DNA from: Pseudomonadales bacterium
Lineage (GTDB): Bacteria; Pseudomonadota; Gammaproteobacteria; Pseudomonadales; Ketobacteraceae
DNA length: 64,000 nt
Assembly: GCA_002701845.1 (NCBI GenBank)
Contig: NZXG01000038.1
Span: forward strand, 62,001-126,000
Direction: 5' to 3'
The notes under the pieces are model-generated. The model made no database searches. It had not been told where the DNA came from and worked only from the letters and a program-made list of their open reading frames with translations. Of the stretch, positions 37,545-46,536 are shown one piece after another (position 1 is the first letter of the stretch; each line of letters opens with the position of its first letter). Position numbers and translations under genes: made by a program.

Positions 37545-39899
37545 ATGCGACTGCAATCACGATTTTTGATTTTTCTGTTCCCGCTGGTGTTGGTGCCCTT
37601 GATTCTCAATGGCTACATCACCCACAACCATCTGGAACAGATATTGTCCGCGGAGGACCAGCGGCAAAGCCAGTTTCTTAGGAATCAGGTGCACTGGAAT
37701 CTGGAGGTGGCCGCCGACGACAGCGCTGACTATTTACAGGAAATGCTGAGCTACCCGGAGTTGGCAGCGGCTTTCGATCGGGCACCCCCGGCATTGCAAC
37801 AGGCCCTGGACCGGTTTGTGACCCAGCATTCGGAGGTGGCCTTCGTACGGGTTCACAGCCCCGGGGGGGACACTCTGATCAGTGGTCGCAAAGAACTCAC
37901 CACCCGGTTGCCGCCGAAACCGGTCACGGGCGTTCAGTTCTGGGACGGCAATCTGTACTGGGTCAGCCAGGCCCGGCAGGCGGCAGGTTTCCAGCTGGAG
38001 CTGGGGGTGGCGCTGTCTCCGCTGGAGAACTTTATCCAGCAAACCCGGCAGAGCTCCCATGTGTTGCTGTTGCTGCTCCAGGACCAACAGTTGCTCAGTG
38101 ACGATCTTTCACTGCAACACATCATGACCACCGCCAGCCTACAGAATCAGAGCACTGTGCACTGGCGCAGCAATCGTTACCGGGTACACCTGCATCCGCT
38201 GAATGAGACTTTGCAACTGGTGTCCCTGACCCCCACCATTGCCATGGAATCCGCCAAGGAAGCCCTCTACAACAACCTCAGCTATGTGGCCATGGCCGCC
38301 GGTCTGATCAGCCTGCTGGTATTGCACCGGCTGGTGGCCAGCCTGGTGACCGGTCCGTTGCAGCGTTTTCAGTTTTTGATTCAGAACATCATTAATGGCG
38401 ATTATAAAGGCGTGCGGCTGGTGCAGCAAAATGACGAAATCGGCCAGCTTTCCCGCAGCTTTGAAACCATGCGCCAGCATCTGCGGGATACCTCCGCCCA
38501 TATCGAGGAACTGGCTTACTACGACGCCCTTACCGGCCTGCCCAACAAAGTCAGCTTCATCGACACCATTCAGCATCTGATCGAAAAGTCACAACTTTGC
38601 GGTCAGCAGGCGGCGATCCTGTTTCTGGATCTGGATAACTTCAAACACATCAATGACGGTCTGGGTCATGAAGTGGGGGACGAGTTACTGATGCTGGTAA
38701 GCAACCGGCTTAAGGATTGTATCCGCAGTCAGGATGCTGTGGCGTCCGCCGGTCGCCTCGCCAGTCAGAGTTCAGATTCTGTGATTGCCCGCCTGGGGGG
38801 TGATGAGTTTACCGTGGTGCTGTCAAAGATCCACTCGCCGGAGGAGGCGGCCAAAGTGGCCACCCGCGTGCTACAAAAACTGGCTCAGCCGTTCGAGTTG
38901 CAGGGCAGTGATGTTTTTGTCAGTGCCAGTATTGGCATTTCCATTTACCCCAAGGACGGCCGCACACCGGAAACGCTGCTGAAAAACGCCGATACCGCCA
39001 TGTACGCGGCCAAAGCCAGTGGTAAAAACAATACCCGATTCTACGACTCGAAGATGAACAAGCCGGTGCTGGAACGGATCGAGCTGGAGGCCAGCATGCG
39101 CCAGGCCCTGGCCAATGACGAGTTCGTGCTGTTTTACCAGCCCAAAGTGCCGCTCTACGGTGAGCCGCGATTCGAGTTTGAAACCCTGATGCGCTGGCGT
39201 CACCCGGAAAAAGGCATGATCAGTCCCGGGCTGTTTATCCCCCTGGCGGAGGAAACCGGCTACATCCAGAACCTGGGGGACTGGGCCATTGAACAGACCT
39301 GCCGGCAGATTGAGTTCTGGAATCGCCAGGGTTACAACAACGTTACTGTGTCCACCAATCTGTCACCGGCGCAGCTCAATTACGGCATGCCGCTGCAAAC
39401 CATCAAACAGGCGCTGAGCCGTTTCGACGTGCGTCCGGAACAACTGGAAATTGAGATCACTGAGTCCGGCCTGATGCAGAACGAGACCCATGCCATAGAA
39501 CTGTTGAACGACATCAAAGCCCTGGGGGTACGGATTGCCCTGGATGATTTCGGCACCGGCTACTCTTCCCTGGCTTATCTGCTGAAGTTCCCCATTGATA
39601 CCCTGAAGATCGACCGCACGTTCATCCGCGATATCGATGCCCAGCCGGAATCCCTGATGGTATTGGAATCCATCATCGGGTTGGCCAAGCGCCTGCAGTT
39701 GCACGTGGTAGCGGAAGGAGTGGAGACCAAGGAGCAATTGGACCTGTTGCAGCAGCGACACTGCGACTACATCCAGGGCTTTTACTTTGCCAAACCCACC
39801 GAGCCACCGGCAGCCATGGCGTTTTTCCAACAGCACTTCGCCGGGCGCGAAGCAAACCCGAAACCTTCCAACATCAAGCAACTGGGTATCAAGCTCTAA
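37545..39899 (+). CDS. Membrane GGDEF-EAL protein (cyclic di-GMP turnover), ETL variant
   Basis: A 784-residue membrane protein: TM1 (about 7-25), periplasmic sensor region (30-240), TM2 (245-265), HAMP (266-318), GGDEF (322-500) and EAL (515-770). GGDEF is intact at 418-422, but about ten Ser/Ala-rich residues are inserted just before it, so the RxxD inhibitory site is not at its usual spacing. The EAL signature reads ETL (546-548); the metal-binding Glu is kept, as are STNLSP, DDFGTGYSS and EGVE. Phosphodiesterase activity is therefore plausible, and cyclase activity may lack product inhibition. Preceded by a CRP-type site and followed by a strong hairpin terminator. Confidence 0.92.
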   Translation: MRLQSRFLIFLFPLVLVPLILNGYITHNHLEQILSAEDQRQSQFLRNQVHWNLEVAADDSADYLQEMLSYPELAAAFDRAPPALQQALDRFVTQHSEVAFVRVHSPGGDTLISGRKELTTRLPPKPVTGVQFWDGNLYWVSQARQAAGFQLELGVALSPLENFIQQTRQSSHVLLLLLQDQQLLSDDLSLQHIMTTASLQNQSTVHWRSNRYRVHLHPLNETLQLVSLTPTIAMESAKEALYNNLSYVAMAAGLISLLVLHRLVASLVTGPLQRFQFLIQNIINGDYKGVRLVQQNDEIGQLSRSFETMRQHLRDTSAHIEELAYYDALTGLPNKVSFIDTIQHLIEKSQLCGQQAAILFLDLDNFKHINDGLGHEVGDELLMLVSNRLKDCIRSQDAVASAGRLASQSSDSVIARLGGDEFTVVLSKIHSPEEAAKVATRVLQKLAQPFELQGSDVFVSASIGISIYPKDGRTPETLLKNADTAMYAAKASGKNNTRFYDSKMNKPVLERIELEASMRQALANDEFVLFYQPKVPLYGEPRFEFETLMRWRHPEKGMISPGLFIPLAEETGYIQNLGDWAIEQTCRQIEFWNRQGYNNVTVSTNLSPAQLNYGMPLQTIKQALSRFDVRPEQLEIEITESGLMQNETHAIELLNDIKALGVRIALDDFGTGYSSLAYLLKFPIDTLKIDRTFIRDIDAQPESLMVLESIIGLAKRLQLHVVAEGVETKEQLDLLQQRHCDYIQGFYFAKPTEPPAAMAFFQQHFAGREANPKPSNIKQLGIKL

Positions 39900-39943
39900 G
39901 GAACCTCCGAAAAAGCGCCCCTGTTGGGCGCTGTTTTGGTTCC
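39900..39943. terminator. Bidirectional terminator between the GGDEF-EAL gene and grxD
   Basis: AGCGCCC (39914-39920) and GGGCGCT (39926-39932) form a 7-base-pair stem with a 5-base loop, inside an outer GGAACC/GGTTCC pair. GTTTT follows on the plus strand and TTTTTC on the minus strand. It can serve both convergent genes. Confidence 0.85.
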
Positions 39944-39968
39944 GAGCGGCTTGACGGCTTGCTGCCGT

Positions 39969-40289
39969 TTACTGCTCGGTGGCAGCCTCAGCCACCAGCT
40001 GGTTCAACTCACCCTGTTGGGCCATCTCCAGAATGATGTCACTGCCGCCGATCAGTTCACCTTTGATCCACAGTTGGGGAAAGGTGGGCCAGTTGGCGTA
40101 TTTCGGCAGCTCGCTGCGAATGTCCGGGTGCTCCAGAATATTCACATAAGCAAACGGCTTACCCACCGACATCAACGCCTCCACGGCGCGAGCGGAGAAA
40201 CCACACTGAGGGAACTGGGGAGTGCCTTTCATATAGAGCAGTACAGAGTTGGTACTGATCTGATCTTTGATGACGTCGATAGTTTCCAT
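39969..40289 (-). CDS. grxD: Monothiol glutaredoxin, Grx4 type
   Basis: A 106-residue monothiol glutaredoxin that binds 2Fe-2S with glutathione and delivers clusters. The active site is CGFS (QFPQCGFSA, Cys near residue 29), with the glutathione-binding WPTFPQLWIKGELIGG. The ATG at 40289 has AGGTG upstream and gives the normal length. Confidence 0.96.
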   Translation of the reverse strand: METIDVIKDQISTNSVLLYMKGTPQFPQCGFSARAVEALMSVGKPFAYVNILEHPDIRSELPKYANWPTFPQLWIKGELIGGSDIILEMAQQGELNQLVAEAATEQ

Positions 40290-40358
40290 GATACACCTAC
40301 GAAGCTGTTGAATCGCCCTATTGTAGCAAAGCCGCTGGCCGCAAACACCCTGGGAAAA

Positions 40359-40407
40359 CAGGGGTATGAGGCAGGGGTATGAAGCAGTGATATCCAACAG
40401 TGATATC
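40359..40407. repeat. Two adjacent short tandem duplications
   Basis: CAGGGGTATGA occurs at 40359 and 40372, then CAGTGATATC at 40385 and 40398; both pairs are 13 bases apart. The second pair runs into the stop codon of the molybdopterin oxidoreductase (40408-40406). No function is evident. Confidence 0.8.
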
Positions 40408-42505
40408 AGGCAGCGCTCACCGCCACCGGCACCCCGTTGAGCGCGGCGTTGCCGGACAACTCATCCAGATACTGTTCGTCGGTGAGATCATTAACGCTGA
40501 CCCCGGCATGTTCCCGGGCCACCCGGGCCTGGATACCCGGCCGGTTGTGACCCCAGCCATGGGGCAAACTCACCACCCCGGGCATCATTTCCTCCGACAC
40601 CAACAGGTCCGCCACCAGGGCCCCGGTGCGGGACCGGATCTGCACCGACTGACCGTCTTCCAGGGACAGCGCCGCCACGTCCTGTGGATGCATCAGCAAC
40701 TGGCAGCGGGGCTTGCCCTTCACCAGACGCTGATAGTTGTGCATCCAGCTGTTATTGCTGCGCACATGACGCCGACCGATCAGCCGCAGCGGCATATCCT
40801 CCGGCGCCGGCTCCTGCTGCAACAGCCGTTGCAGGTCCGCCAGGATGGGTTCCGGAGCGCAACGGATCATTTTATCCTCATGCACCAGGCGCTGGGGAAA
40901 CTGACTTTGATGGGGCCCCAGATCCACCCCGTGGGGCTCGGCCTGCAATGCCGCCAGGCTGAGCCGGTCAGCATAGGGGCCGCTTCTCAGGCCCATATCC
41001 AGGATCATGGTGGGTGGCATCAGCGGCAGTGGCGCCACCCCCTTGCGCTGGCTGACCCGCTCCCCCAGGGCCGCCAGTATTTCCCAGTCGTGGCGGGCGG
41101 ATTCGGGTTTGGGGAATACGGCGGGGCTGTACTTCGCCACATTGCGTACGGCGAAGGGCAACAGCGCCAGGTCATAGTGATCGTGTTCCAGCGGACTGGT
41201 GGGGGGCAGAATCACATCCGCAAAACGGGTGGTTTCATTGATATAGAAATCGATGGAGACCATGAAATCGAGAGTTTCCAGTGCCCTTTCCAGCTGGGTG
41301 CCGTTGGGAGTGGACAGCACCGGATTGCCGGCGCCGGTAATCAGGGCCCGAATCTGCCCCTCGCCGGGGGTCATGATTTCCTCCGCCAGCACGCTCACCG
41401 GCAGCTCGCCACCAAACTCCGGCAGCCCCCGTACCCGGCTCTGCCAGGCATTGAAATGCCCGGGCTTGTTACCCGGCCCCCGGACCATGTCCACCGCCGG
41501 CAGACTGAAACTGTAACCACCGGGGACATCCAGCTGGCCGGTGATAATATTCAGTAACTGGATGGCCCACTGGCATACCGCGCCAAACTGCTGCACCGAG
41601 ATCCCCATGCGGCCATAGATGGCGCCCCGTTTGGCGTGGGCCAGATCATGGGCCAACTGCCGCACCGTAGCGGCGGGCACGCCACTGCGCTGCTCCGCCA
41701 GCTCCGGGGTAAAGTCCGCCACCGCTGCCCGGGCCTGATCCAGGTCCGCCAGGTGATCCTTGAGATGACCCGGGCGCACCCAATCATTACTGAAAATCTG
41801 CTGCGCCATGGCCAGCAGCAAAAAGGCGTCGGTGCCGGGCACCACGAATTGGTGCTGATCGGCAATGGCCGCGGTTTCGCTGCGGCGGGGATCGAGCACC
41901 ACCAGTTTTCCACCCCGCTGCCTCAGGGCCTTGGCCCGCTGCCGGAAACCGGGCACGCTCCAGATACTGCCGTTGGAGGCCATGGGGTTGCCGCCGACGA
42001 TGATCAGGTAGTCGGTGCGGTCGATGTCCGGCACCGGCACCTGCACCTGATGACCATACATCCAGTAACACACCAATTGATGGGGCAGCTGATCCACCGA
42101 GGTGGCGGAGAACCGGTTGCGTGTACGCAGGGGTTTAAAAAAATTGGCGCCGTGGGTCATCATGCCCCAGTTGTGCACCACGGGATTGCCCAGATACAGC
42201 CCCACGGCGTTATTGCCATGCTGTTCCTGCAGCGTCACCAGACGCTCGGCCACCAGGTCGAAGGCTTCCTCCCAGGCGATGGGATGCCACTGGCCGCCCT
42301 CCCGGCGCAGGGGCTGGCGAATCCGGTCCGGGTCCTCGTGGATATCAGCGATAGCGGTGGCTTTGGGACAGACATAGCCCGCGCTTAGAGGGTCTTTGGG
42401 GTCACCTTTGATGCTGACCACCTGCTGGTCCCGGGTGACAACCTCCAGCCCGCACATGGCTTCGCACAGATGGCACGCCCGATAATGTACCTGTGATGCG
42501 TTCAT
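40406..42505 (-). CDS. Molybdopterin-dependent oxidoreductase, formate dehydrogenase alpha/BisC-like
   Basis: A 699-residue DMSO-reductase-family enzyme. The N-terminal 4Fe-4S ligands are Cys11, Cys14, Cys18 and Cys46 (CHLCEAMC, then GYVCPKAT). The residue aligning with the Mo-binding Sec140 of E. coli FdhF appears to be Asp138 (SATSVDQLPH). The pterin-binding core spans about 50-540 and the C-terminal molydopterin-dinucleotide domain 575-690 (PHGWGHNRPG). There is no Tat signal, so it is cytoplasmic. Substrate unknown; no beta subunit or chaperone is nearby. It follows the hydantoinase B gene by 58 bases on the same strand and may be co-transcribed. Confidence 0.85.
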   Translation of the reverse strand: MNASQVHYRACHLCEAMCGLEVVTRDQQVVSIKGDPKDPLSAGYVCPKATAIADIHEDPDRIRQPLRREGGQWHPIAWEEAFDLVAERLVTLQEQHGNNAVGLYLGNPVVHNWGMMTHGANFFKPLRTRNRFSATSVDQLPHQLVCYWMYGHQVQVPVPDIDRTDYLIIVGGNPMASNGSIWSVPGFRQRAKALRQRGGKLVVLDPRRSETAAIADQHQFVVPGTDAFLLLAMAQQIFSNDWVRPGHLKDHLADLDQARAAVADFTPELAEQRSGVPAATVRQLAHDLAHAKRGAIYGRMGISVQQFGAVCQWAIQLLNIITGQLDVPGGYSFSLPAVDMVRGPGNKPGHFNAWQSRVRGLPEFGGELPVSVLAEEIMTPGEGQIRALITGAGNPVLSTPNGTQLERALETLDFMVSIDFYINETTRFADVILPPTSPLEHDHYDLALLPFAVRNVAKYSPAVFPKPESARHDWEILAALGERVSQRKGVAPLPLMPPTMILDMGLRSGPYADRLSLAALQAEPHGVDLGPHQSQFPQRLVHEDKMIRCAPEPILADLQRLLQQEPAPEDMPLRLIGRRHVRSNNSWMHNYQRLVKGKPRCQLLMHPQDVAALSLEDGQSVQIRSRTGALVADLLVSEEMMPGVVSLPHGWGHNRPGIQARVAREHAGVSVNDLTDEQYLDELSGNAALNGVPVAVSAA

Positions 42506-42541
42506 TGGTTCTCTCCCGTTTGCCTGCCGTTGCTGTTCTTA

Positions 42542-42607
42542 GGGCGACCCTATCTGGGCGACCCTATCCGGGCGACCCTATCCGGGCGACCCTATCCGGG
42601 CGACCCC
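42542..42607. repeat. 14-base tandem repeat across the hydantoinase B stop codon
   Basis: GGGCGACCCTATCC is repeated four times (first copy ending CT instead of CC), then a diverged fifth (GGGCGACCCCACCC). The period is 14, so each copy shifts the reading frame; the hydantoinase gene reads through copies in successive frames until a TAG made by the repeat at 42564. Confidence 0.92.
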
Positions 42608-44168
42608 ACCCACCGCCGCCGGGGGTGGCGATGGACAGTACATCCCCGGCCCTCACCTGCAGTGTGGTCTTGGCCCCCAGGGGCTCGCCGTTAAGCCGGT
42701 TTTCACCGACGGCCCCGGCGCCGCCGCCCGCCAGCCCCCAGGGCCGTGACTGCCGCCGCTCAGTGAGCAGTGACAGGGTGGCCGGCTGCAGAAACCGCAA
42801 CTCCCGCACCAGACCGTCACCGCCGGCATGGACCCCGGCGCCACCGGAACCCGAGCGCAGGCTGTACCGCAACACCTGTAACGGGTAGTGCAGTTCCAGA
42901 CTTTCGACTGGAGTATTCAGAGTGTTGGTCATATGGGTCTGGACTCCGCTAAGCCCTGGGCCCCGGGACGACGCACCCATGCCACCGCCCATGGTTTCAT
43001 AGTAGTCCCAACGTCGGCCGTCGCCGGTAATGGCACCCATGGCCACATTGTTCATGCTGCCATGACTGGCGGCGGGTATCTGCTCCGGCAACGCCTGGGC
43101 CAGGGCCCCCAGCACCGTATCCACCAAGCGGGTACTGGTTTCCACATTGCCCGCCGCCACCGCCGCCGGATAGCGGGCGTGCAACAAGGTGCCGGGCTCC
43201 GCCCGCAGCCGGATGCTGCGGAACACGCCGGCACAGGCGGGTATCTGTTCCGGCATCAGGCAGCGGAACACATAAAATACCGCCGCCGCAGCCACCGACA
43301 GCGGGCAATTGACGTTACCGGGCACCTGGGGTGAGGTGCCGGCAAAATCCACCGTCACCGCGCCATCCTCCACCTCCAGGGTGACACAGACAGGAATCCT
43401 TGAGGTACCGGCGCCGTCATCATCCAGGTGATCACAAAACCGGTAGCGACCGGGGGGAATGCGGCGCAGACTGACCCGGGCCAGCTCCTCGCCATAATCA
43501 TTCAAGGCCCGCACCTGCGCCTGGTAGCGCTCACCGCCATAGCGCCGGATCAGTTGCCGGAGCCGGGCCAGGCCGGCGCGGTTGGCACTGGCCTGGGCGG
43601 TGAAGTCACCGATGGCCGCCATCACCTGCGGCTGCAGCCCGGAGAAATCCGCCGCCAGGCTGCCGGGGGCCAGCCCAGCCAGCCGCTCCAGCACTGCAGT
43701 ACACCACTGCCCGTTCCGTAACAGATGGGTGGGGGCGATCACCACCCCCTCTTCCTCCAGCCGGCGGGAGACCGGCATGGAACCGGGCGCGCTGGCGCCG
43801 ATATTGGCATGGTGGGCCCGGTTGGCCACAAACGCCTGCAGCCGGCCCCCCTCATAAACCGGTGCAATGACCGTCACATCCGGCAGGTGAGTGCCCCCCA
43901 TAAAGGGGTCATTCACCACCACCATATCCCCCTCCTGCCAGTCCACGGCAGCCACGATCTGTTCCATGGCATGGGCCATACTGCCCAGATGGACCGGGAT
44001 ATGGGCGGCCTGGGCCGTGAGCTGGCCGGTGGCGTCGAACACGGCACAGGAAAAATCCAACCGGTCCTTGATATTGGGCGAAAAGGCGGAGCGCTTGAGG
44101 CTGGCCCCCATCTCATCGCAGATGGAGGCAATACGACTGGAAAAAAGACTCAGTTCAATGGGATTCAT
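42564..44168 (-). CDS. Hydantoinase B/oxoprolinase C-terminal family protein (HyuB), no HyuA partner
   Basis: A 534-residue protein of the hydantoinase B family, which with HyuA hydrolyses hydantoins or 5-oxoproline at the expense of ATP. Family segments include NDPFMGGTHLPDVTVIAPVY, FVANRAHHANIGA, GSMNNVAMG and YYETMGGGMGA, and the C-terminal GGGGWG. No HyuA/ATPase subunit lies beside it, which is unusual. The ATG at 44168 (MNPIELSLFSSRI) is the family start; the frame is open further upstream without family character. The last residues after GGGGWG are encoded by a 14-base tandem repeat. It is divergent from argD. Confidence 0.88.
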   Translation of the reverse strand: MNPIELSLFSSRIASICDEMGASLKRSAFSPNIKDRLDFSCAVFDATGQLTAQAAHIPVHLGSMAHAMEQIVAAVDWQEGDMVVVNDPFMGGTHLPDVTVIAPVYEGGRLQAFVANRAHHANIGASAPGSMPVSRRLEEEGVVIAPTHLLRNGQWCTAVLERLAGLAPGSLAADFSGLQPQVMAAIGDFTAQASANRAGLARLRQLIRRYGGERYQAQVRALNDYGEELARVSLRRIPPGRYRFCDHLDDDGAGTSRIPVCVTLEVEDGAVTVDFAGTSPQVPGNVNCPLSVAAAAVFYVFRCLMPEQIPACAGVFRSIRLRAEPGTLLHARYPAAVAAGNVETSTRLVDTVLGALAQALPEQIPAASHGSMNNVAMGAITGDGRRWDYYETMGGGMGASSRGPGLSGVQTHMTNTLNTPVESLELHYPLQVLRYSLRSGSGGAGVHAGGDGLVRELRFLQPATLSLLTERRQSRPWGLAGGGAGAVGENRLNGEPLGAKTTLQVRAGDVLSIATPGGGGWGRPDRVARIGSPG

Positions 44169-44285
44169 AGGTCTGTTCGGCCGAGTGCATATCCGGTTAT
44201 GGTTTCCCATTAGCGGCGCCGGCGCAACGGCGGGAAACGACAGATGTTTGCCATTTGCTCCCACCGGCATTGCCATGGCCGGTAA

Positions 44286-44314
44286 TTGCAACTGCCATGC
44301 TATCAGATTATCAT
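44286..44314 (+). promoter_or_regulatory. Predicted sigma-70 promoter upstream of argD
   Basis: TTGCAA (44286-44291) and TATCAT (44309-44314) are 17 bases apart. The predicted start of transcription near 44321 is only a few bases before a strong terminator hairpin, and about 77 before the argD ATG. Confidence 0.5.
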
Positions 44315-44327
44315 TGGCTGTTCCGTT

Positions 44328-44349
44328 GGCAGCAATCGCTGCCTTTTTT
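44328..44349 (+). terminator. Terminator-like hairpin in the argD leader
   Basis: GGCAGC and GCTGCC pair perfectly around AATC, followed by six T (44344-44349). No plus-strand gene lies upstream (the neighbour, hydantoinase B, is divergent), so it stands in the 5' leader of argD and could act as an attenuator, or end a very short RNA. Confidence 0.75.
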
Positions 44350-44397
44350 GTTTGGAATTTCCATTCGTTTTCAGGGCATTGCTGAATCCGGGACCCA

Positions 44398-45585
44398 ATG
44401 ATTATGGCAACACGCGGTTTGATGACCACCTACAAGCCCATGGACCTTGCTTTTGAACGCGGTGAGGGGGTATGGCTGTTTGACACCGAGGGCAACCGGT
44501 ATCTCGATTGCATCACCGGTATTGCGGTTTGTGGTCTGGGCCACAACCACCCCCGGGTAACCAACACCATTCAGGAGCAGGCCGCCCGGCTGTTGCACAC
44601 TTCTAATCTATACCGGATTCCCCACCAGGAAACCCTGGGAGCAAAACTGGCGGACATCAGTGGCATGGAGGCCTGCTTTTTTGGCAACTCCGGTGCCGAG
44701 GCCAACGAGTGCGCCATCAAGCTGGCCCGCCTCTATGGCCATCACAAGGGCATCGACAACCCCACCATCGTGGTGGTGGAGCAGGCCTTTCACGGCCGCA
44801 CTCTGGCCACGCTCAGCGCCACCGGCAGCCGCAAGGCCCAGGCCGGCTTCGAGCCCTTGGTGCAGGGCTTCGTGCGGGCCCCCTACAACGATCTGGAAGC
44901 CATCGCGCAGATTGGCGGTAAAAACGATCAGGTGGTGGCGGTGATGGTGGAACCGGTGCAGGGGGAAGCGGGAATCAATGTACCCGACCCCGGGTATCTG
45001 AGCGGCCTGCGCCAGCTCTGCGACCGCCACGGCTGGCTACTGATCCTGGATGAAATCCAGACCGGCAATGGCCGCACCGGCAGCTATTTCCACTATCAGC
45101 AGCATGGCATTCTGCCGGACGTGGTGACCACCGCCAAAGGGCTGGGCAACGGTGTGCCCATCGGTGCCTGTCTGGCCCGGGGCGAGGCCGCCACCATCTT
45201 TACCCCCGGCAGCCACGGATCCACTTATGGCGGTAATCCCCTGTGTTGCGCCACGGCGCTGACGGTGCTGGAAACCCTGCAGGACGAGAACCTGCCCGGC
45301 CGCGCCGCGGAACTGGGCGAGCGCCTGCTGGCGGGCTTCCGCCAGCGACTGGCGGAGCATCCCCTGGTACAGGAGGTGCGGGGCAAGGGCCTGATGCTGG
45401 GCATCCAGCTGACCCGGCCCTGCGCGGAACTGGTGGCCGAAGCCCGCCAGGCGGGATTGCTGATCAATGTGACCGCGGAATCCGTGGTGCGGCTGTTACC
45501 GCCCTTGATTCTCTCCGACGCCGAGGCCGATGAGATGCTGGAGCGGGTCAGCCGACTGCTGCTGGACTGGAATCCATCCGCCTGA
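44398..45585 (+). CDS. argD: Acetylornithine/aspartate-family aminotransferase
   Basis: A 395-residue class III PLP aminotransferase. The PLP Lys is in VTTAKGLGNGVPIG (near residue 248), with the cofactor Asp in LLILDEIQTGNGRTG and phosphate-binding GNSGAEANE. ArgD converts N-acetylglutamate semialdehyde to N-acetylornithine. The adjacent argF supports the arginine assignment; a succinylornithine role cannot be excluded. Starts at 44398 and 44404 are both possible. A terminator-like hairpin lies in its leader. Confidence 0.93.
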   Translation: MIMATRGLMTTYKPMDLAFERGEGVWLFDTEGNRYLDCITGIAVCGLGHNHPRVTNTIQEQAARLLHTSNLYRIPHQETLGAKLADISGMEACFFGNSGAEANECAIKLARLYGHHKGIDNPTIVVVEQAFHGRTLATLSATGSRKAQAGFEPLVQGFVRAPYNDLEAIAQIGGKNDQVVAVMVEPVQGEAGINVPDPGYLSGLRQLCDRHGWLLILDEIQTGNGRTGSYFHYQQHGILPDVVTTAKGLGNGVPIGACLARGEAATIFTPGSHGSTYGGNPLCCATALTVLETLQDENLPGRAAELGERLLAGFRQRLAEHPLVQEVRGKGLMLGIQLTRPCAELVAEARQAGLLINVTAESVVRLLPPLILSDAEADEMLERVSRLLLDWNPSA

Positions 45586-45609
45586 ATCCAACCAACAAGA
45601 GTTCACATC

Positions 45610-46524
45610 ATGGCCACAGGGCATTTTCTGACATTACTGGATATTGCGCCGGATCATCTTGAACAACTGATCCACCGGGCCATTGAGCTCAAAGCCATGC
45701 TGCGCCGCAATGAAAACTACCAGCCCTTTCGCAATAAGGTGCTGGCCATGATCTTCGAGAAATCCTCCACCCGGACCCGGGTATCCTTCGAGGCCGCCAT
45801 GATCCAGTGCGGTGGCGGCGCCATGTTTCTTTCCCCCCGCGATACCCAACTGGGTCGGGGGGAACCGGTGGCGGATACGGCGCGGGTGCTGTCGAGGATG
45901 GCGGACATCATTATGATCCGCACCTTCGAACACGAGAAAATCGAAACCTTTGCCCGCCACTCCCAGGTGCCGGTAATCAATGCCCTCACCGATTCGTTCC
46001 ACCCCTGCCAGCTGCTGGCGGACATTCAGACCTATGTGGAACACCGGGGCAGTATTCGCGGCAAAACCGTGGCCTGGATCGGCGACGGCAACAACATGTG
46101 TCATTCCTACATCAATGCCGCCCGCCAGTTCGGATTTCAGTTGCGTATTGCCTGCCCGCCGGGTTTTGAACCGGAATCCAGCCTGGTGGCCAACAACGCC
46201 GACCGGGTCACCATTACTCCCAGCGCTGGTGAAGCGGTGGCCGGTGCCCATCTGGTGGTGACCGACGTCTGGGCCAGCATGGGGCAGGAACAGGAACAAA
46301 TGGCAAGGATGCAGGCGTTCTCCCATTTTCAGGTCTCCCCCCAGCTGATGGACCAGGCCGATGCCAGCGCCCTGTTTATGCACTGTCTGCCAGCCCACCG
46401 GGGTGAGGAAATCAGCGACGATATGCTGGAGGATCCCCGTTCAGTGGTATGGGACGAGGCGGAAAACCGTTTGCACGCCCAAAAAGCCCTGATGGAGTAC
46501 CTGTTGGGCACCTGGAAACCCTGA
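45610..46524 (+). CDS. argF: Ornithine carbamoyltransferase
   Basis: ArgF makes citrulline from ornithine and carbamoyl phosphate. The 304-residue protein has the carbamoyl-phosphate loop [20 protein letters not shown] near 130, and the ornithine motif [12 protein letters not shown] near 260. It follows argD by 24 bases and precedes the ABC ATPase by 12, so the three are probably one operon. Confidence 0.97.
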   Translation: MATGHFLTLLDIAPDHLEQLIHRAIELKAMLRRNENYQPFRNKVLAMIFEKSSTRTRVSFEAAMIQCGGGAMFLSPRDTQLGRGEPVADTARVLSRMADIIMIRTFEHEKIETFARHSQVPVINALTDSFHPCQLLADIQTYVEHRGSIRGKTVAWIGDGNNMCHSYINAARQFGFQLRIACPPGFEPESSLVANNADRVTITPSAGEAVAGAHLVVTDVWASMGQEQEQMARMQAFSHFQVSPQLMDQADASALFMHCLPAHRGEEISDDMLEDPRSVVWDEAENRLHAQKALMEYLLGTWKP

Positions 46525-46536
46525 GACACGCAACTC

